Positions 16,196 through 24,128 of a stretch of DNA of 64,000 nt are shown here, piece by piece (within the stretch, counting starts at the first letter, position 1; every line of letters begins with the position of its first letter). Below the pieces are notes generated by a model. It did no database searches and was not told where the DNA came from. It saw only the letters and a list, made by a program, of their open reading frames with translations. This DNA is from Streptomyces sp. Je 1-369. Its GTDB lineage: Bacteria; Actinomycetota; Actinomycetes; Streptomycetales; Streptomycetaceae. Where the stretch lies: NCBI RefSeq assembly GCF_026810505.1, contig NZ_CP101750.1, positions 1,517,448-1,581,447 on the forward strand, written 5' to 3'. A program made the translations under genes and the position numbers.

Positions 16196-17557
16196 GTGAG
16201 CACCGACACCGTGAAGAGAACAGCGGCCGACGGTTCCGAGGCCGCCGAGCGGCGACGCGAGCAGCGCGGCTGGTACGTCTACGACTGGGCGTGCTCGGTC
16301 TATTCGACGAGCGTCCTGACCGTGTTCCTCGGGCCCTACCTCACAGAGATCGCGAAGGCGGCCGCGGACCCCGACGGGTACGTGCATCCGCTGGGCATAC
16401 CGGTCCGCGCGGGCTCGTTCTTCGCGTACACGGTCTCCTTGTCGGTGCTCGTGTCGGTCTTCGTCATGCCGCTCGCGGCAGCGGCCGCCGACCGCACGGG
16501 CCGCAAGAAGCCCCTGCTCGCCGTCGCCGCGTACCTGGGGGCTGCCGCCACGGCGGGCATGTTCTTCCTGGAAGGGGAGCGCTATCTCCTCGGCGGTCTC
16601 CTGCTGATCGCCGCCAACGCCTCGCTCGCCGTCTCGATGGTGCTCTACAACTCCTACCTGCCGCAGATCGCGTCCCCTGAGGAACGCGACGCGGTCTCCT
16701 CGCGCGGCTGGGCCTTCGGATACGCGTCCGGCGCCCTGGTCCTGGTGGCGAACCTCGTCCTGTTCCTCGCCCACGACAGCTTCGGCGTCGCCGAGTCGAC
16801 CGCGGTCCGCATCTGCCTGGCGTCGGCGGGGCTCTGGTGGGGCGCCTTCACCCTCGTACCGCTGAAGCGGCTGCGGGACCGCGGGACGCCCGCGCACGAG
16901 GCCGGGACGGCACCCCGGGGCGGGTGGCAGCAGTTGCGGTCGACCGTGCGGGACATGCGGCGCCGCCCGCACACGCTCGCGTTCCTGCTCGCCTACCTGG
17001 TCTACAACGACGGCGTCCAGACGGTGATCTCCCAGGCGTCCGTCTACGGCTCCGAGGAGCTCGGCCTCGGTCAGTCCACGCTGATCGTCGCGGTCCTGCT
17101 GGTGCAGGTGCTCGCGGTCGCCGGCGCTCTCGCCATGGGACGACTCGCCCGGGCGTACGGCGCCAAGCGGACGATTCTCGGCTCGCTCGTGGCCTGGACG
17201 GTGACCATCGGGGCCGGGTACTTCCTGCCCGCCGGCGCGCCCGCGTGGTTCTTCGTCCTGGCGGCGGGGATCGGCCTGGTCCTCGGCGGCACGCAGGCCC
17301 TGTCCCGCTCACTCTTCTCCCACCTGGTGCCGCACGGGAAGGAGGCCGAGTACTTCTCCGCGTACGAGATCAGTGACCGGGGGATGGCCTGGCTGGGGCC
17401 GTTGATCTTCGGCCTCACGTATCAGCTCACCGGAAGTTACCGGGACGCCATCGTGTCGCTCGTGGCGTTCTTTTTGCTCGGTTTCGTCCTGCTCCTACGG
17501 GTACCCGTACGGCGCGCGGTGCGCGACGCGGGCAATCCCGTACCCGACCGGATTTAG
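16196..17557 (+). CDS. MFS transporter, UMF1 (Atg22-like) family
   Basis: 453 residues from GTG 16196. Twelve hydrophobic segments. The N-terminus (WYVYDWACSVYSTSVLTVFLG) contains the YDWA motif that marks the UMF1/Atg22 family, and the loop DRTGRKKPLLA is the MFS motif A. The second half has GGTQALSRSLFSHLVPHGKEAEYFS, also family-typical. Family members are thought to export small metabolites, and the yeast relative effluxes vacuolar amino acids; the substrate here is unknown. It follows the phosphodiesterase by 45 bp. A 9-bp-stem hairpin after its stop probably ends the transcript. Confidence 0.88.
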   Translation: MSTDTVKRTAADGSEAAERRREQRGWYVYDWACSVYSTSVLTVFLGPYLTEIAKAAADPDGYVHPLGIPVRAGSFFAYTVSLSVLVSVFVMPLAAAAADRTGRKKPLLAVAAYLGAAATAGMFFLEGERYLLGGLLLIAANASLAVSMVLYNSYLPQIASPEERDAVSSRGWAFGYASGALVLVANLVLFLAHDSFGVAESTAVRICLASAGLWWGAFTLVPLKRLRDRGTPAHEAGTAPRGGWQQLRSTVRDMRRRPHTLAFLLAYLVYNDGVQTVISQASVYGSEELGLGQSTLIVAVLLVQVLAVAGALAMGRLARAYGAKRTILGSLVAWTVTIGAGYFLPAGAPAWFFVLAAGIGLVLGGTQALSRSLFSHLVPHGKEAEYFSAYEISDRGMAWLGPLIFGLTYQLTGSYRDAIVSLVAFFLLGFVLLLRVPVRRAVRDAGNPVPDRI

Positions 17558-17565
17558 CAACTGAA

Positions 17566-17594
17566 GCCAAAGGCCGGTAGTGTACGCCTTTGGC
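17566..17594 (+). terminator. Hairpin after the UMF1 transporter
   Basis: GCCAAAGGC (17566-17574) and GCCTTTGGC (17586-17594) form a perfect 9-bp stem with an 11-nt loop, starting 8 bp after the stop codon. Confidence 0.6.
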
Positions 17595-17726
17595 CTGCCA
17601 GGCGGACCGTTACTGCGAGCTGAAGAATCAGAAACGCTGGGTGACATCTGCTGCCAGATGTGACAAACCGGGCACTGGTGGGTACAACAAGGGGCGGCAT
17701 ACGACGGCGACGCATAACCCTGAACG

Positions 17727-17752
17727 GGAATCTTTACCGCCGACCGGACGTT
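17727..17752 (+). promoter_or_regulatory. Sigma-R promoter of rbpA
   Basis: GGAAT (17727-17731), an 18-bp spacer and GTT (17750-17752) match the sigma-R consensus GGAAT-N18-GTT exactly. In S. coelicolor rbpA is a known member of the thiol-oxidative-stress sigma-R regulon. The transcript would have a leader of roughly 55 nt before the ATG at 17814. Confidence 0.85.
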
Positions 17753-17813
17753 GACCGGATGACGACGACAGCGACACCTGTCCTGTGGGCGACAAGCCCG
17801 GGAGGCACGATTC

Positions 17814-18188
17814 ATGAGTGAGCGAGCTCTTCGCGGCACGCGCCTCGTGGTGACAAGCTACGAGACCGACCGCGGCATCGACCTGGCACCTCGCCAGGCC
17901 GTGGAGTACGCATGCCAGAACGGACATCGTTTCGAGATGCCGTTCTCGGTCGAGGCGGAGATCCCGCCGGAGTGGGAGTGCAAGGTCTGCGGGGCCCAGG
18001 CACTCCTCGTGGACGGCGACGGACCTGAGGAGAAGAAGGGCAAGCCGGCGCGTACGCACTGGGACATGCTCATGGAGCGCCGCACCCGAGAGGAGCTCGA
18101 AGAGGTCCTTGAGGAGCGTCTCGCGGTTCTCCGGTCCGGCGCCATGAACATCGCGGTGCACCCGCGTGACAGCCGCAAGTCCGCCTGA
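17814..18188 (+). CDS. rbpA: RNA polymerase-binding protein RbpA
   Basis: 124 residues from ATG 17814. RbpA binds RNA polymerase and the principal sigma factor and stabilises open complexes in actinobacteria. The N-terminal tail and core domain read through EYACQNGHRF and WECKVCGAQA, giving the potential metal ligands C34, H38, C56 and C59. The C-terminal sigma-interaction domain contains TRTHWDMLMERRTREELEEV-like sequence. Length matches Streptomyces RbpA. A perfect sigma-R promoter lies upstream and a very strong hairpin terminator downstream, so it is a monocistronic stress-inducible gene. Confidence 0.98.
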   Translation: MSERALRGTRLVVTSYETDRGIDLAPRQAVEYACQNGHRFEMPFSVEAEIPPEWECKVCGAQALLVDGDGPEEKKGKPARTHWDMLMERRTREELEEVLEERLAVLRSGAMNIAVHPRDSRKSA

Positions 18189-18239
18189 CGGCGAACACTG
18201 CGGCACACCGCACAACGCAGTACACAGCGCAACGCAGTA

Positions 18240-18284
18240 CGAAAGGGCCGGGGCCACTGTTCAGCAGTGGCCCCGGCCCTTTCG
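18240..18284. terminator. Strong bidirectional terminator between rbpA and fxsA
   Basis: A perfect 20-bp stem (18240-18259 with 18265-18284) and a 5-nt loop (TTCAG), GC-rich at its centre and flanked by A and T triplets on either arm. It can serve both the rightward rbpA and leftward fxsA transcripts. Confidence 0.92.
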
Positions 18285-18311
18285 TGTCTCGCCCCGCCCT
18301 CGGAGCCTGTA

Positions 18312-18887
18312 TCAGTGCGGCAGCTGCGGGTCGTCCGGGCGCGGGCCGCGCATCGGCGACTCGTCGTCCCTGATGACCTCGCCCTGCACCACCTTGCCGT
18401 CGGGCTTGTGCATCCGCGCCTGCTGATAGGCGTCCCCGAGGCCGCCCGGCGTCGCCTCGCGCACCTTGCGCTCGAAGGTCCGCTCCGCGTACTTCCCCAG
18501 GGCCTTCTGGACCGGCGGGACCAGCAGGATCAGCCCGAGGGCGTCCGAGATGAGCCCCGGCAGGATGATCAGCAGGCCGCCCAGCATCGTGAGGGCGCCG
18601 CCTCCCCTGGTCTCCCGGGCGGGCGTCACACCGCTCTGCTGCTGTTGCACCGCCTCGCTGAGCTTGCGGAACGCCCGGCGCCCCGCGCGCTTGATCACCG
18701 CGGAGCCGAGCACGAGGCCGCCCACCAGGAGCAGGAAGACCACGAACCCGCTCGTGGCGCCCGCCACGACGGTGAGCAGCCAGATTTCCAGGACCAGCCA
18801 CGCGGCGATGCCGAGCGGCAGGAACCTCAGGGGCCCGGAGCGCCGGGGCCGGGCGGGTCGGATGGGAGGCGGTGCGCCAGTCGTCAT
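18312..18887 (-). CDS. fxsA: FxsA-family membrane protein
   Basis: 191 residues from ATG 18887. Three or four membrane helices cover residues about 22-60 (LPLGIAAWLVLEIWLLTVVAG, then FVVFLLLVGGLVLGS) and about 97-125 (ALTMLGGLLIILPGLISDALGLILLVPP). The last contains the LIILPGLISDxLGLxLL signature of FxsA. A basic/hydrophilic tail follows. E. coli FxsA affects exclusion of phage T7 by F plasmids, but its biochemical role is unknown. The next gene leftward in rank is ppm1, on the same strand upstream. Length is slightly longer than E. coli FxsA because of the tail. Confidence 0.93.
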   Translation of the reverse strand: MTTGAPPPIRPARPRRSGPLRFLPLGIAAWLVLEIWLLTVVAGATSGFVVFLLLVGGLVLGSAVIKRAGRRAFRKLSEAVQQQQSGVTPARETRGGGALTMLGGLLIILPGLISDALGLILLVPPVQKALGKYAERTFERKVREATPGGLGDAYQQARMHKPDGKVVQGEVIRDDESPMRGPRPDDPQLPH

Positions 18888-18951
18888 GCTCCCAGTGTGC
18901 CTGGGCCCGCCTCAGTCCGGCATAAGGGGATGATCAGGCCCCACCCTCAGC

Positions 18952-19752
18952 TCACGGCTGCTTGCGTCCGATGGCCTTGCCGACCTTGCCGACCCGCTCG
19001 CCCACTCCCCAGGCCGTGACCCGCCACAGCGCTTCGACGACGATGTTCTGGCTCATCTTGCTGTCGCCGAGCTCCCGCTCGACGAAGGTGATGGGCACCT
19101 CGACGACGTGGTACCCCGCCTTGACCGCGCGCCGTGCCAGGTCGACCTGGAAGCAGTACCCCTGCGACTCGACCTCCCCGAGTCCGAGGCCTTCGAGGGT
19201 CTCGCGGCGGAAGGCGCGGTAGCCGCCCGTCACGTCGCGGATCGGCACGTCGAGCAGGAGGCGCGAGTACGTGCTGCCGCCGCGGGAGATGAACTCGCGG
19301 TGCTTGGGCCAGTTGACGACCCGCCCGCCCGGCACCCAGCGCGAGCCGAGCACGAGGTCGGCGCCCTTCAGGGCGGTGAGCAGCCGGGGCAGCTCCTCCG
19401 GCTGGTGGGAGCCGTCCGCGTCCATCTCGACGAGCACGCCGTAGTCGTTCTCGAGGCCCCAGCGGAAGCCCGCGAGATAGGCCGCGCCGAGCCCTTCCTT
19501 GCCCTTGCGGTGCAGGACGTGGATCTGCTCGTCATCGGCCGCGAGCTCGTCGGCGATCTTGCCGGTGCCGTCGGGGCTGTTGTCGTCGGCCACCAGGATG
19601 TGCGCGTCCGGCACGGAGGCGCGCACCCGGCCGACGATGGACTGGATGTTCTCCGCCTCGTTGTAGGTCGGAATGATCACCAAGGCCGTGCCGAGCGAGC
19701 CGAACTGCCTCCCCTGGTCCCCTGCTTCGGAGACCCCGCCGCCGTCGTTCAC
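18952..19752 (-). CDS. ppm1: Polyprenol monophosphomannose synthase (dolichol-phosphate mannosyltransferase family)
   Basis: 266 residues from GTG 19752 (GAAGGGG upstream). A GT2 glycosyltransferase: TALVIIPTYNEAENI at residues 22-36, the nucleotide-binding VADDNSPDGT, the metal-binding DAD at 111-113 in VEMDADGSHQPEE, and RDVTGGYRAFRRE. It transfers mannose from GDP-mannose to polyprenyl phosphate at the membrane face, feeding protein O-mannosylation; Streptomyces Ppm1 has this role and is needed by some phages. There is no membrane-spanning or apolipoprotein N-acyltransferase domain, unlike the mycobacterial fusion. It lies upstream of fxsA on the same strand (64 bp). Confidence 0.92.
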   Translation of the reverse strand: MNDGGGVSEAGDQGRQFGSLGTALVIIPTYNEAENIQSIVGRVRASVPDAHILVADDNSPDGTGKIADELAADDEQIHVLHRKGKEGLGAAYLAGFRWGLENDYGVLVEMDADGSHQPEELPRLLTALKGADLVLGSRWVPGGRVVNWPKHREFISRGGSTYSRLLLDVPIRDVTGGYRAFRRETLEGLGLGEVESQGYCFQVDLARRAVKAGYHVVEVPITFVERELGDSKMSQNIVVEALWRVTAWGVGERVGKVGKAIGRKQP

Positions 19753-20232
19753 TACTGCCCCTTCGTTCGTACGCAGAGGACCACCATAATGGCCGCTGCC
19801 TGCGCCGCCACGACGGCACGGGACGTACTGCGGATCGGGGCCCGGCGCCCTTCGGGCCGGCCCGGGACCCGCTGGCTGCGGATCGACCGAAAGCCGTTGT
19901 CTACTGAGCGTCCGGGCCCCACCCGGGTCACACCTGCCGATTCGGCTGATACGTTCCCTCGCCTCCGCGTCGCGGGCGCTGGACCTGGCTCCCAGTGGTG
20001 GTGCGCCGGTGCGGCACACCACCTGTGATCCAGCGGCGTTCGACGACTGCGTGGAGGTTCGCCGGTCGGACGTCCTGTGGTGGACCCGGCCGAACCTACC
20101 GGCCCACGGCCGCTCTCTGTCAATACCCGGCTGAGCTGCGGCGACTTAACGGACCGCCAGGTCAGTGCCGAGGATTCCCAGGTCGTACGGAGCCCTGACC
20201 GGCCACGATCCGCGGCGCGCACCGCCGGGACA
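19753..20232. other. 480-bp stretch upstream of ppm1, no gene seen
   Basis: Neither strand shows a frame with Streptomyces codon bias and a ribosome site. The GC-rich part around 19838-19872 (GGGCCCGGCGCCCTTCGGGC...) can fold into a hairpin. I see no convincing promoter hexamers for ppm1. Confidence 0.4.
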
Positions 20233-21876
20233 TCACTCGTCCGGCCCCACGAACACGGTCCTTCCGCCCACCACCGTGCGCAGACAGACGGGGAGTCCGG
20301 CGCCCGGCGAGAGGTCCGGCAGGCCGGGCGTGCCGGACCGCGGGTCGGTCGACCAGCGGGCCACCCGGTCGTCCGGGGCCTGCACCACCAGATCGGAGGT
20401 GCGCCATACGGCGTAGTCCGCGGGCGCGCCCGGCACCAGGATGCCCGCGTCGTCACGGCCGACGGCCCGCCAGCCGCCGCGGGTGTGCGCGGTGAACGCC
20501 GCCCGCACGGAGACCCGGTGCTCCGGCGTGCGGTGGAAGGCGGCGGCGCGGACCGTGGCCCAGGGGTCGAGGGGCGTGACGGGGCTGTCGGAGCCGAAGG
20601 CCAGGGGCACACCGGCGCGCAGGAGGGCCGCGTACGGGTTGAGGGTGCGGGCGCGCTCGGCGCCGAGGCGCTGGGCGTACATGCCGTCCTCGCCGCCCCA
20701 CAGCGCGTCGAAGACGGGCTGCACGGACGCGGTGAGACCGAACTCGGCGAACGCGGCGATCGTCTCCGGAGTGAGCATCTCGGCGTGCTCGACGCGGTGC
20801 CGTGCGGCGCGCACGCGGGCCGCACCGACCTTCTCGGCGGCCTGGCGCATGCCGTCGACCACGGAGGCCACCGCGGCGTCCCCGATGGCGTGGAAGCCCG
20901 CCTGGAGGCCTTCCTCCGTGCATGCCACGACGTGGGCGGCGACGGCCGCCGCGTCCAGGTGGGCGGTGCCGGTGTGGGCCGCGTCGGCGTACGGCTCGTG
21001 CAGGCATGCGGTGTGCGAGCCGAGGGCGCCGTCGACGAAGAGGTCACCGGCGGCGCCGACCGCGCCGAGTTCCTTCGCGCGGCGCACGTCCCGCTCGGCC
21101 CAGTAGCCGACGACGCGCGGGCCGGGCTCGTCGGCGGCGAGCCGCAGCAGCCCGGTGAAGTCGTCCTCGTCGGAGATCTCGGGGCCCGCGCACTCGTGCA
21201 CGGAGCCGATGCCGAGCGAGGCGGCATGGCGGAGCGCGGTGCGCTGGGCCTCCGTGCGCTGGCGCGGGGTGATCGCGCCGAGGGCCGCGGCGCGCACGCC
21301 GTGGTGGGCGTCGGCGGTCAGCGGGGCGTCCGGGTGGTAACCGGCGCGGCCGGTGACGCCGGGCACCAGGTCGAGCAGCGCGGTCGTGACCACCGCCGAG
21401 TGGACGTCGATGCGGGAGAGGTAGAGCGGCCTGCCGCCCGCCGCCTCGTCGAGTTCCGCGCGCGTGGGCGGGCGGCCACCGGCCCAGCGGGCCGCGTCCC
21501 AGCCGTGGCCGAGGAGGACGGTGTCGTGCGGCCGCGCGGCGGCGTGTTCGCGTACGAGAACGAGTGCGTCGGCCAGCGAGCGGGTCCCGGTGAGATCCAG
21601 TCCCGACAGGGCGAGGCCGGTGGCGGTGGTGTGCACATGGGCGTCCGTGAACGCCGGGGTGACCAGGGCTCCTTCGAGGTCGACCACGTCGTCGACGCCG
21701 TCGGCGAAGGCGTCGGCCGCGCCCTCGGAGCCGACCCAGGCGACATGTCCGCGCTCGACGACCATTGCGGTGGCGAACGGGTCGGCGGGGCTGTGGACGT
21801 CGCCGCCTCGCAGCAGCACGGTGCGGTGGTTCGATGGATCCTGGGGGTCGTTCCCGGGGGCGGTGCTCTGGCTCAT
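20233..21876 (-). CDS. YtcJ-like metal-dependent amidohydrolase
   Basis: 547 residues from ATG 21876. An amidohydrolase of the YtcJ/exoenzyme-regulatory group: the metal-binding AFTDAHVHTTATGL at residues about 74-87, a lysine/glutamate region, GFHAIGDAAV (metal histidine), RHRVEHAEMLTPE and the terminal aspartate in FGSDSPVTPLDPW. The N-terminal composite beta-sandwich is LLRGGDVHSPADPFATAMVVERG and the C-terminal part is DAGILVPGAPADYAVW. Homologues hydrolyse amide or cyclic amide bonds, but the natural substrate is usually unknown. The next gene upstream on the same strand is an Lrp regulator, 42 bp away. Confidence 0.92.
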   Translation of the reverse strand: MSQSTAPGNDPQDPSNHRTVLLRGGDVHSPADPFATAMVVERGHVAWVGSEGAADAFADGVDDVVDLEGALVTPAFTDAHVHTTATGLALSGLDLTGTRSLADALVLVREHAAARPHDTVLLGHGWDAARWAGGRPPTRAELDEAAGGRPLYLSRIDVHSAVVTTALLDLVPGVTGRAGYHPDAPLTADAHHGVRAAALGAITPRQRTEAQRTALRHAASLGIGSVHECAGPEISDEDDFTGLLRLAADEPGPRVVGYWAERDVRRAKELGAVGAAGDLFVDGALGSHTACLHEPYADAAHTGTAHLDAAAVAAHVVACTEEGLQAGFHAIGDAAVASVVDGMRQAAEKVGAARVRAARHRVEHAEMLTPETIAAFAEFGLTASVQPVFDALWGGEDGMYAQRLGAERARTLNPYAALLRAGVPLAFGSDSPVTPLDPWATVRAAAFHRTPEHRVSVRAAFTAHTRGGWRAVGRDDAGILVPGAPADYAVWRTSDLVVQAPDDRVARWSTDPRSGTPGLPDLSPGAGLPVCLRTVVGGRTVFVGPDE

Positions 21877-21918
21877 GGGACCAGTCTCGCCCCTGCCGGC
21901 GGGTGGCCGGCGCGGGGG

Positions 21919-22359
21919 TCACACCTGGGGCGGGCGCGCCTCGTACGGAGTGGAGAGGACGACGGTCGTGCGCGTGGAGACACCGGCGAGCGCCCGGAGC
22001 CTGCTGAGCAGGTGCTCGAGCTCCAGGGGGGTGGCGACGCGGACCTTGAGGATGTAGTTCTCGTCGCCGGCGACGCTGTGGCACGCCTCGATCTCCGGGA
22101 CGCCCGCGAGCCGTTCGGCGATGTCGTCGGGGGCGCTGGGGTCGAACGGTTTCACCGAGATGAAGGCCGTGAGCGGCAGCCCGACGGCCTCGGGGTCGAC
22201 CACCGCGGCATAGCCGCGGATGACACCCCGCTGCTCCAGCCTGCGCACCCGCTGGTGCACGGCCGAGGTGGACAGGCCCGTGGCCTTGCCCAGGTCGGTG
22301 TAGCTCATCCGCCCGTCCTTGACGAGCAGCTGCACGATCTGTCGGTCCAGCTCCTCCAT
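21919..22359 (-). CDS. Lrp/AsnC-family transcriptional regulator
   Basis: 146 residues from ATG 22359. An HTH at residues about 2-50 (DRQIVQLLVKDGRMSYTDLGKATGLSTSAVHQRVRRLE) followed by the RAM/AsnC effector domain (TAFISVKPFD..., VAGDENYILKVRVATPLELE). A TAGGTT -10 element ends 6 nt before the ATG, so the transcript may be leaderless. It precedes the amidohydrolase gene by 42 bp, and the two are probably an operon, with the regulator sensing an amino acid or the enzyme's substrate. Length is typical. Confidence 0.95.
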   Translation of the reverse strand: MEELDRQIVQLLVKDGRMSYTDLGKATGLSTSAVHQRVRRLEQRGVIRGYAAVVDPEAVGLPLTAFISVKPFDPSAPDDIAERLAGVPEIEACHSVAGDENYILKVRVATPLELEHLLSRLRALAGVSTRTTVVLSTPYEARPPQV

Positions 22360-22564
22360 GCGCCGAACCTACAGGGCTCTTGATCCGTTCGGGTAGCCGA
22401 CTCGTCTCCCCGCTCGAGGGCAACTTTATTTGGCATGTGACGAACGACACACCCCTGTGCCCGTGTCCGACGGGATGCAACGATTACCTCTACGACGGGA
22501 CGGGAAGTGCTTGCTGTGGTCGAGGCCGCAGCGCCTTGTCGGCCCACCCGAGGGGGAGATTCCC

Positions 22565-22993
22565 ATGCAGAATTTGAAGCGCCCCGGCCGGTCTGCCCGC
22601 GCCAAGCAGCAGCCGGTCGCCGAGCCCGAGCCGGAGGGCGTCGAACCGGCTGACGACTTTCTCGACTCCTACGACACTTTCGAGATGTACCGGGTGGACT
22701 GCCCCGACTGCGGGCAGCCCATCGCGCTCCTCGCGGACGAGGACGTGCTGCCCGAGCACGCGCTGTGCCCCACGCCGTGGAACCCGTTCGGCCTGACGGT
22801 CTGTGCGGGCACCGGCCGTGCGGCCACCGACGCCGCGCCCACCGACGAGTCGATGGAGGTCCAGGAACAGGACACCGCCCTGCTCCTGACGCTCCCTCAG
22901 GGACTCGACTGGCGGACGCAGCCCTTCTCGCACGTGGGCGGGCCCGGCTCGCGCCCCATCCGGGTGCCGCAGCCGCAACGGCCCGCCGCCTGA
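22565..22993 (+). CDS. Conserved Streptomyces protein with a CPDC zinc-ribbon-like motif
   Basis: 142 residues from ATG 22565, with GAGGGGGAG 7 nt upstream. Acidic and Pro-rich. A short domain at residues about 38-75 contains CPDCGQPIALL and a second cysteine (ALCPTPWNP...TVCAGTG), giving a CxxC...C...C pattern that could bind zinc. The tail ends QPQRPAA. It has no recognised enzyme motif or membrane segment. It is divergent from the Lrp gene, and its stop touches the convergent kinase-like gene. I recognise it only as a hypothetical protein. Confidence 0.7.
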   Translation: MQNLKRPGRSARAKQQPVAEPEPEGVEPADDFLDSYDTFEMYRVDCPDCGQPIALLADEDVLPEHALCPTPWNPFGLTVCAGTGRAATDAAPTDESMEVQEQDTALLLTLPQGLDWRTQPFSHVGGPGSRPIRVPQPQRPAA

Positions 22994-22994
22994 T

Positions 22995-24095
22995 TCACCA
23001 GTAGCTGCCTTGCACCATGGCGGCCAGGCTGTCGTGGTGCAGGATCAGCGTGTCCGCGGACTCCGCGCCCGTGGGGACCGCGGCCTCGCCGAAGTGGGCC
23101 TGCCGGTAGGCGACGCGCAGCATGACGATCGCGTGCCGCAGGGCCGCGTAGAGCGTGTAGAAGTCCATGTCGCGCGGTGTGTGCCCGGTGAGTCGGGCGT
23201 ACGCCGCCTCGACGCGGTCGCGGCGCTGGAACTCCGGCAGCCCCGGCTGGCCGAAGCCCACCGTCAGGTCCTGGAAGAAGCGGTGGAGGTAGACGGTCCA
23301 GCCGAGGTCGACCTCGCGCGGGGCGAGCGCCGCCATCTCCCAGTCGAGGACGGCCGCGGGTTCGTAGCCGTCGTAGATGATGTTCCCGATGCGCGCGTCG
23401 CCCCAGTTGAGCACGGCGTCGCCCTCATGACGGGGCCACAGTTCCCCGAGGCGGTCGAAAGCGCTCTCGATGAGGGGTGAGCGGGGCAGCCCGTCCACCA
23501 CCCATGTGTAGTAGGCGCGTTGGGCCGCCACGTGGCGACGGAGCGGGCTGCCCTCACCCGTCAGCGCGAGGAACTCCGCTGCTTCGGGCGGTACTTGGTC
23601 GTGCAGGTGGGCGAGGACGCGGACCGAGGCCTCTTCGAGGTGCGCGCGTTCGGCGTCGGTCGCAGCGTGCAGCCAATTGCCCGCGTACGTATAGGGCATG
23701 ACGTCCGGCGGGACGCGTCCCTCGACCCGCTCCATGACGAAGAAAGGCGCCCCGAGCGGGCCCGGGTCCTCCTCCAGCCACAGCACCCGCGGCACTGGCA
23801 CGTCGCTGTGTTCGGCGACGAGCCGCATCGTGCGGTACTGACGCGGCATGTCGTAGACAGGGAAGATCGTGTACGCCGCCGGGTCCGCCGCGAGGCGCAA
23901 CGCGCAGTCGCTGAGCGGTGGTTCGGGGTGTTCGACGGTGAAGAGCAGGGTCTCGCTGGACATGCCGTTGGACTCGGGGACGGTCACGTCGGCAGCCTTG
24001 GCGCCGGGCAACCGGGTGTCGAGCCAGGCGGTGAGACGGCGGGCGAGGTCTTCCGGGTCGCGTGTGGTGGTGCGGGGGCGGGGTGCCGTTGCCAT
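22995..24095 (-). CDS. APH-family phosphotransferase (ACAD10-like)
   Basis: 366 residues from ATG 24095. A protein-kinase-like phosphotransferase: N-lobe strand SSETLLFTVEH, hinge-region FVMERVEGRVPPDVM, catalytic loop LNWGDARIGNIIYDG (D plus N; the usual His of HGD is Asn-Trp) and the metal aspartate in AVLDWEMAALAPREVDLGW. The C-terminal helices (FYTLYAALRHAIVMLRVA) match the CoA-associated subgroup found beside acyl-CoA dehydrogenases. It probably phosphorylates a small hydroxy compound rather than an aminoglycoside. It lies 33 bp after a hypothetical gene on the same strand, so the two are probably co-transcribed. Confidence 0.88.
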   Translation of the reverse strand: MATAPRPRTTTRDPEDLARRLTAWLDTRLPGAKAADVTVPESNGMSSETLLFTVEHPEPPLSDCALRLAADPAAYTIFPVYDMPRQYRTMRLVAEHSDVPVPRVLWLEEDPGPLGAPFFVMERVEGRVPPDVMPYTYAGNWLHAATDAERAHLEEASVRVLAHLHDQVPPEAAEFLALTGEGSPLRRHVAAQRAYYTWVVDGLPRSPLIESAFDRLGELWPRHEGDAVLNWGDARIGNIIYDGYEPAAVLDWEMAALAPREVDLGWTVYLHRFFQDLTVGFGQPGLPEFQRRDRVEAAYARLTGHTPRDMDFYTLYAALRHAIVMLRVAYRQAHFGEAAVPTGAESADTLILHHDSLAAMVQGSYW

Positions 24096-24128
24096 GTCCG
24101 TGCTCCTTCCTCCGGGCGGGCCGCGCTC

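Noticed and set aside
22995..24095. Aminoglycoside resistance phosphotransferase
   Set aside because: The HGD motif is altered (NWGD) and the sequence resembles the acyl-CoA-associated ACAD10-type subgroup, so resistance is not claimed.
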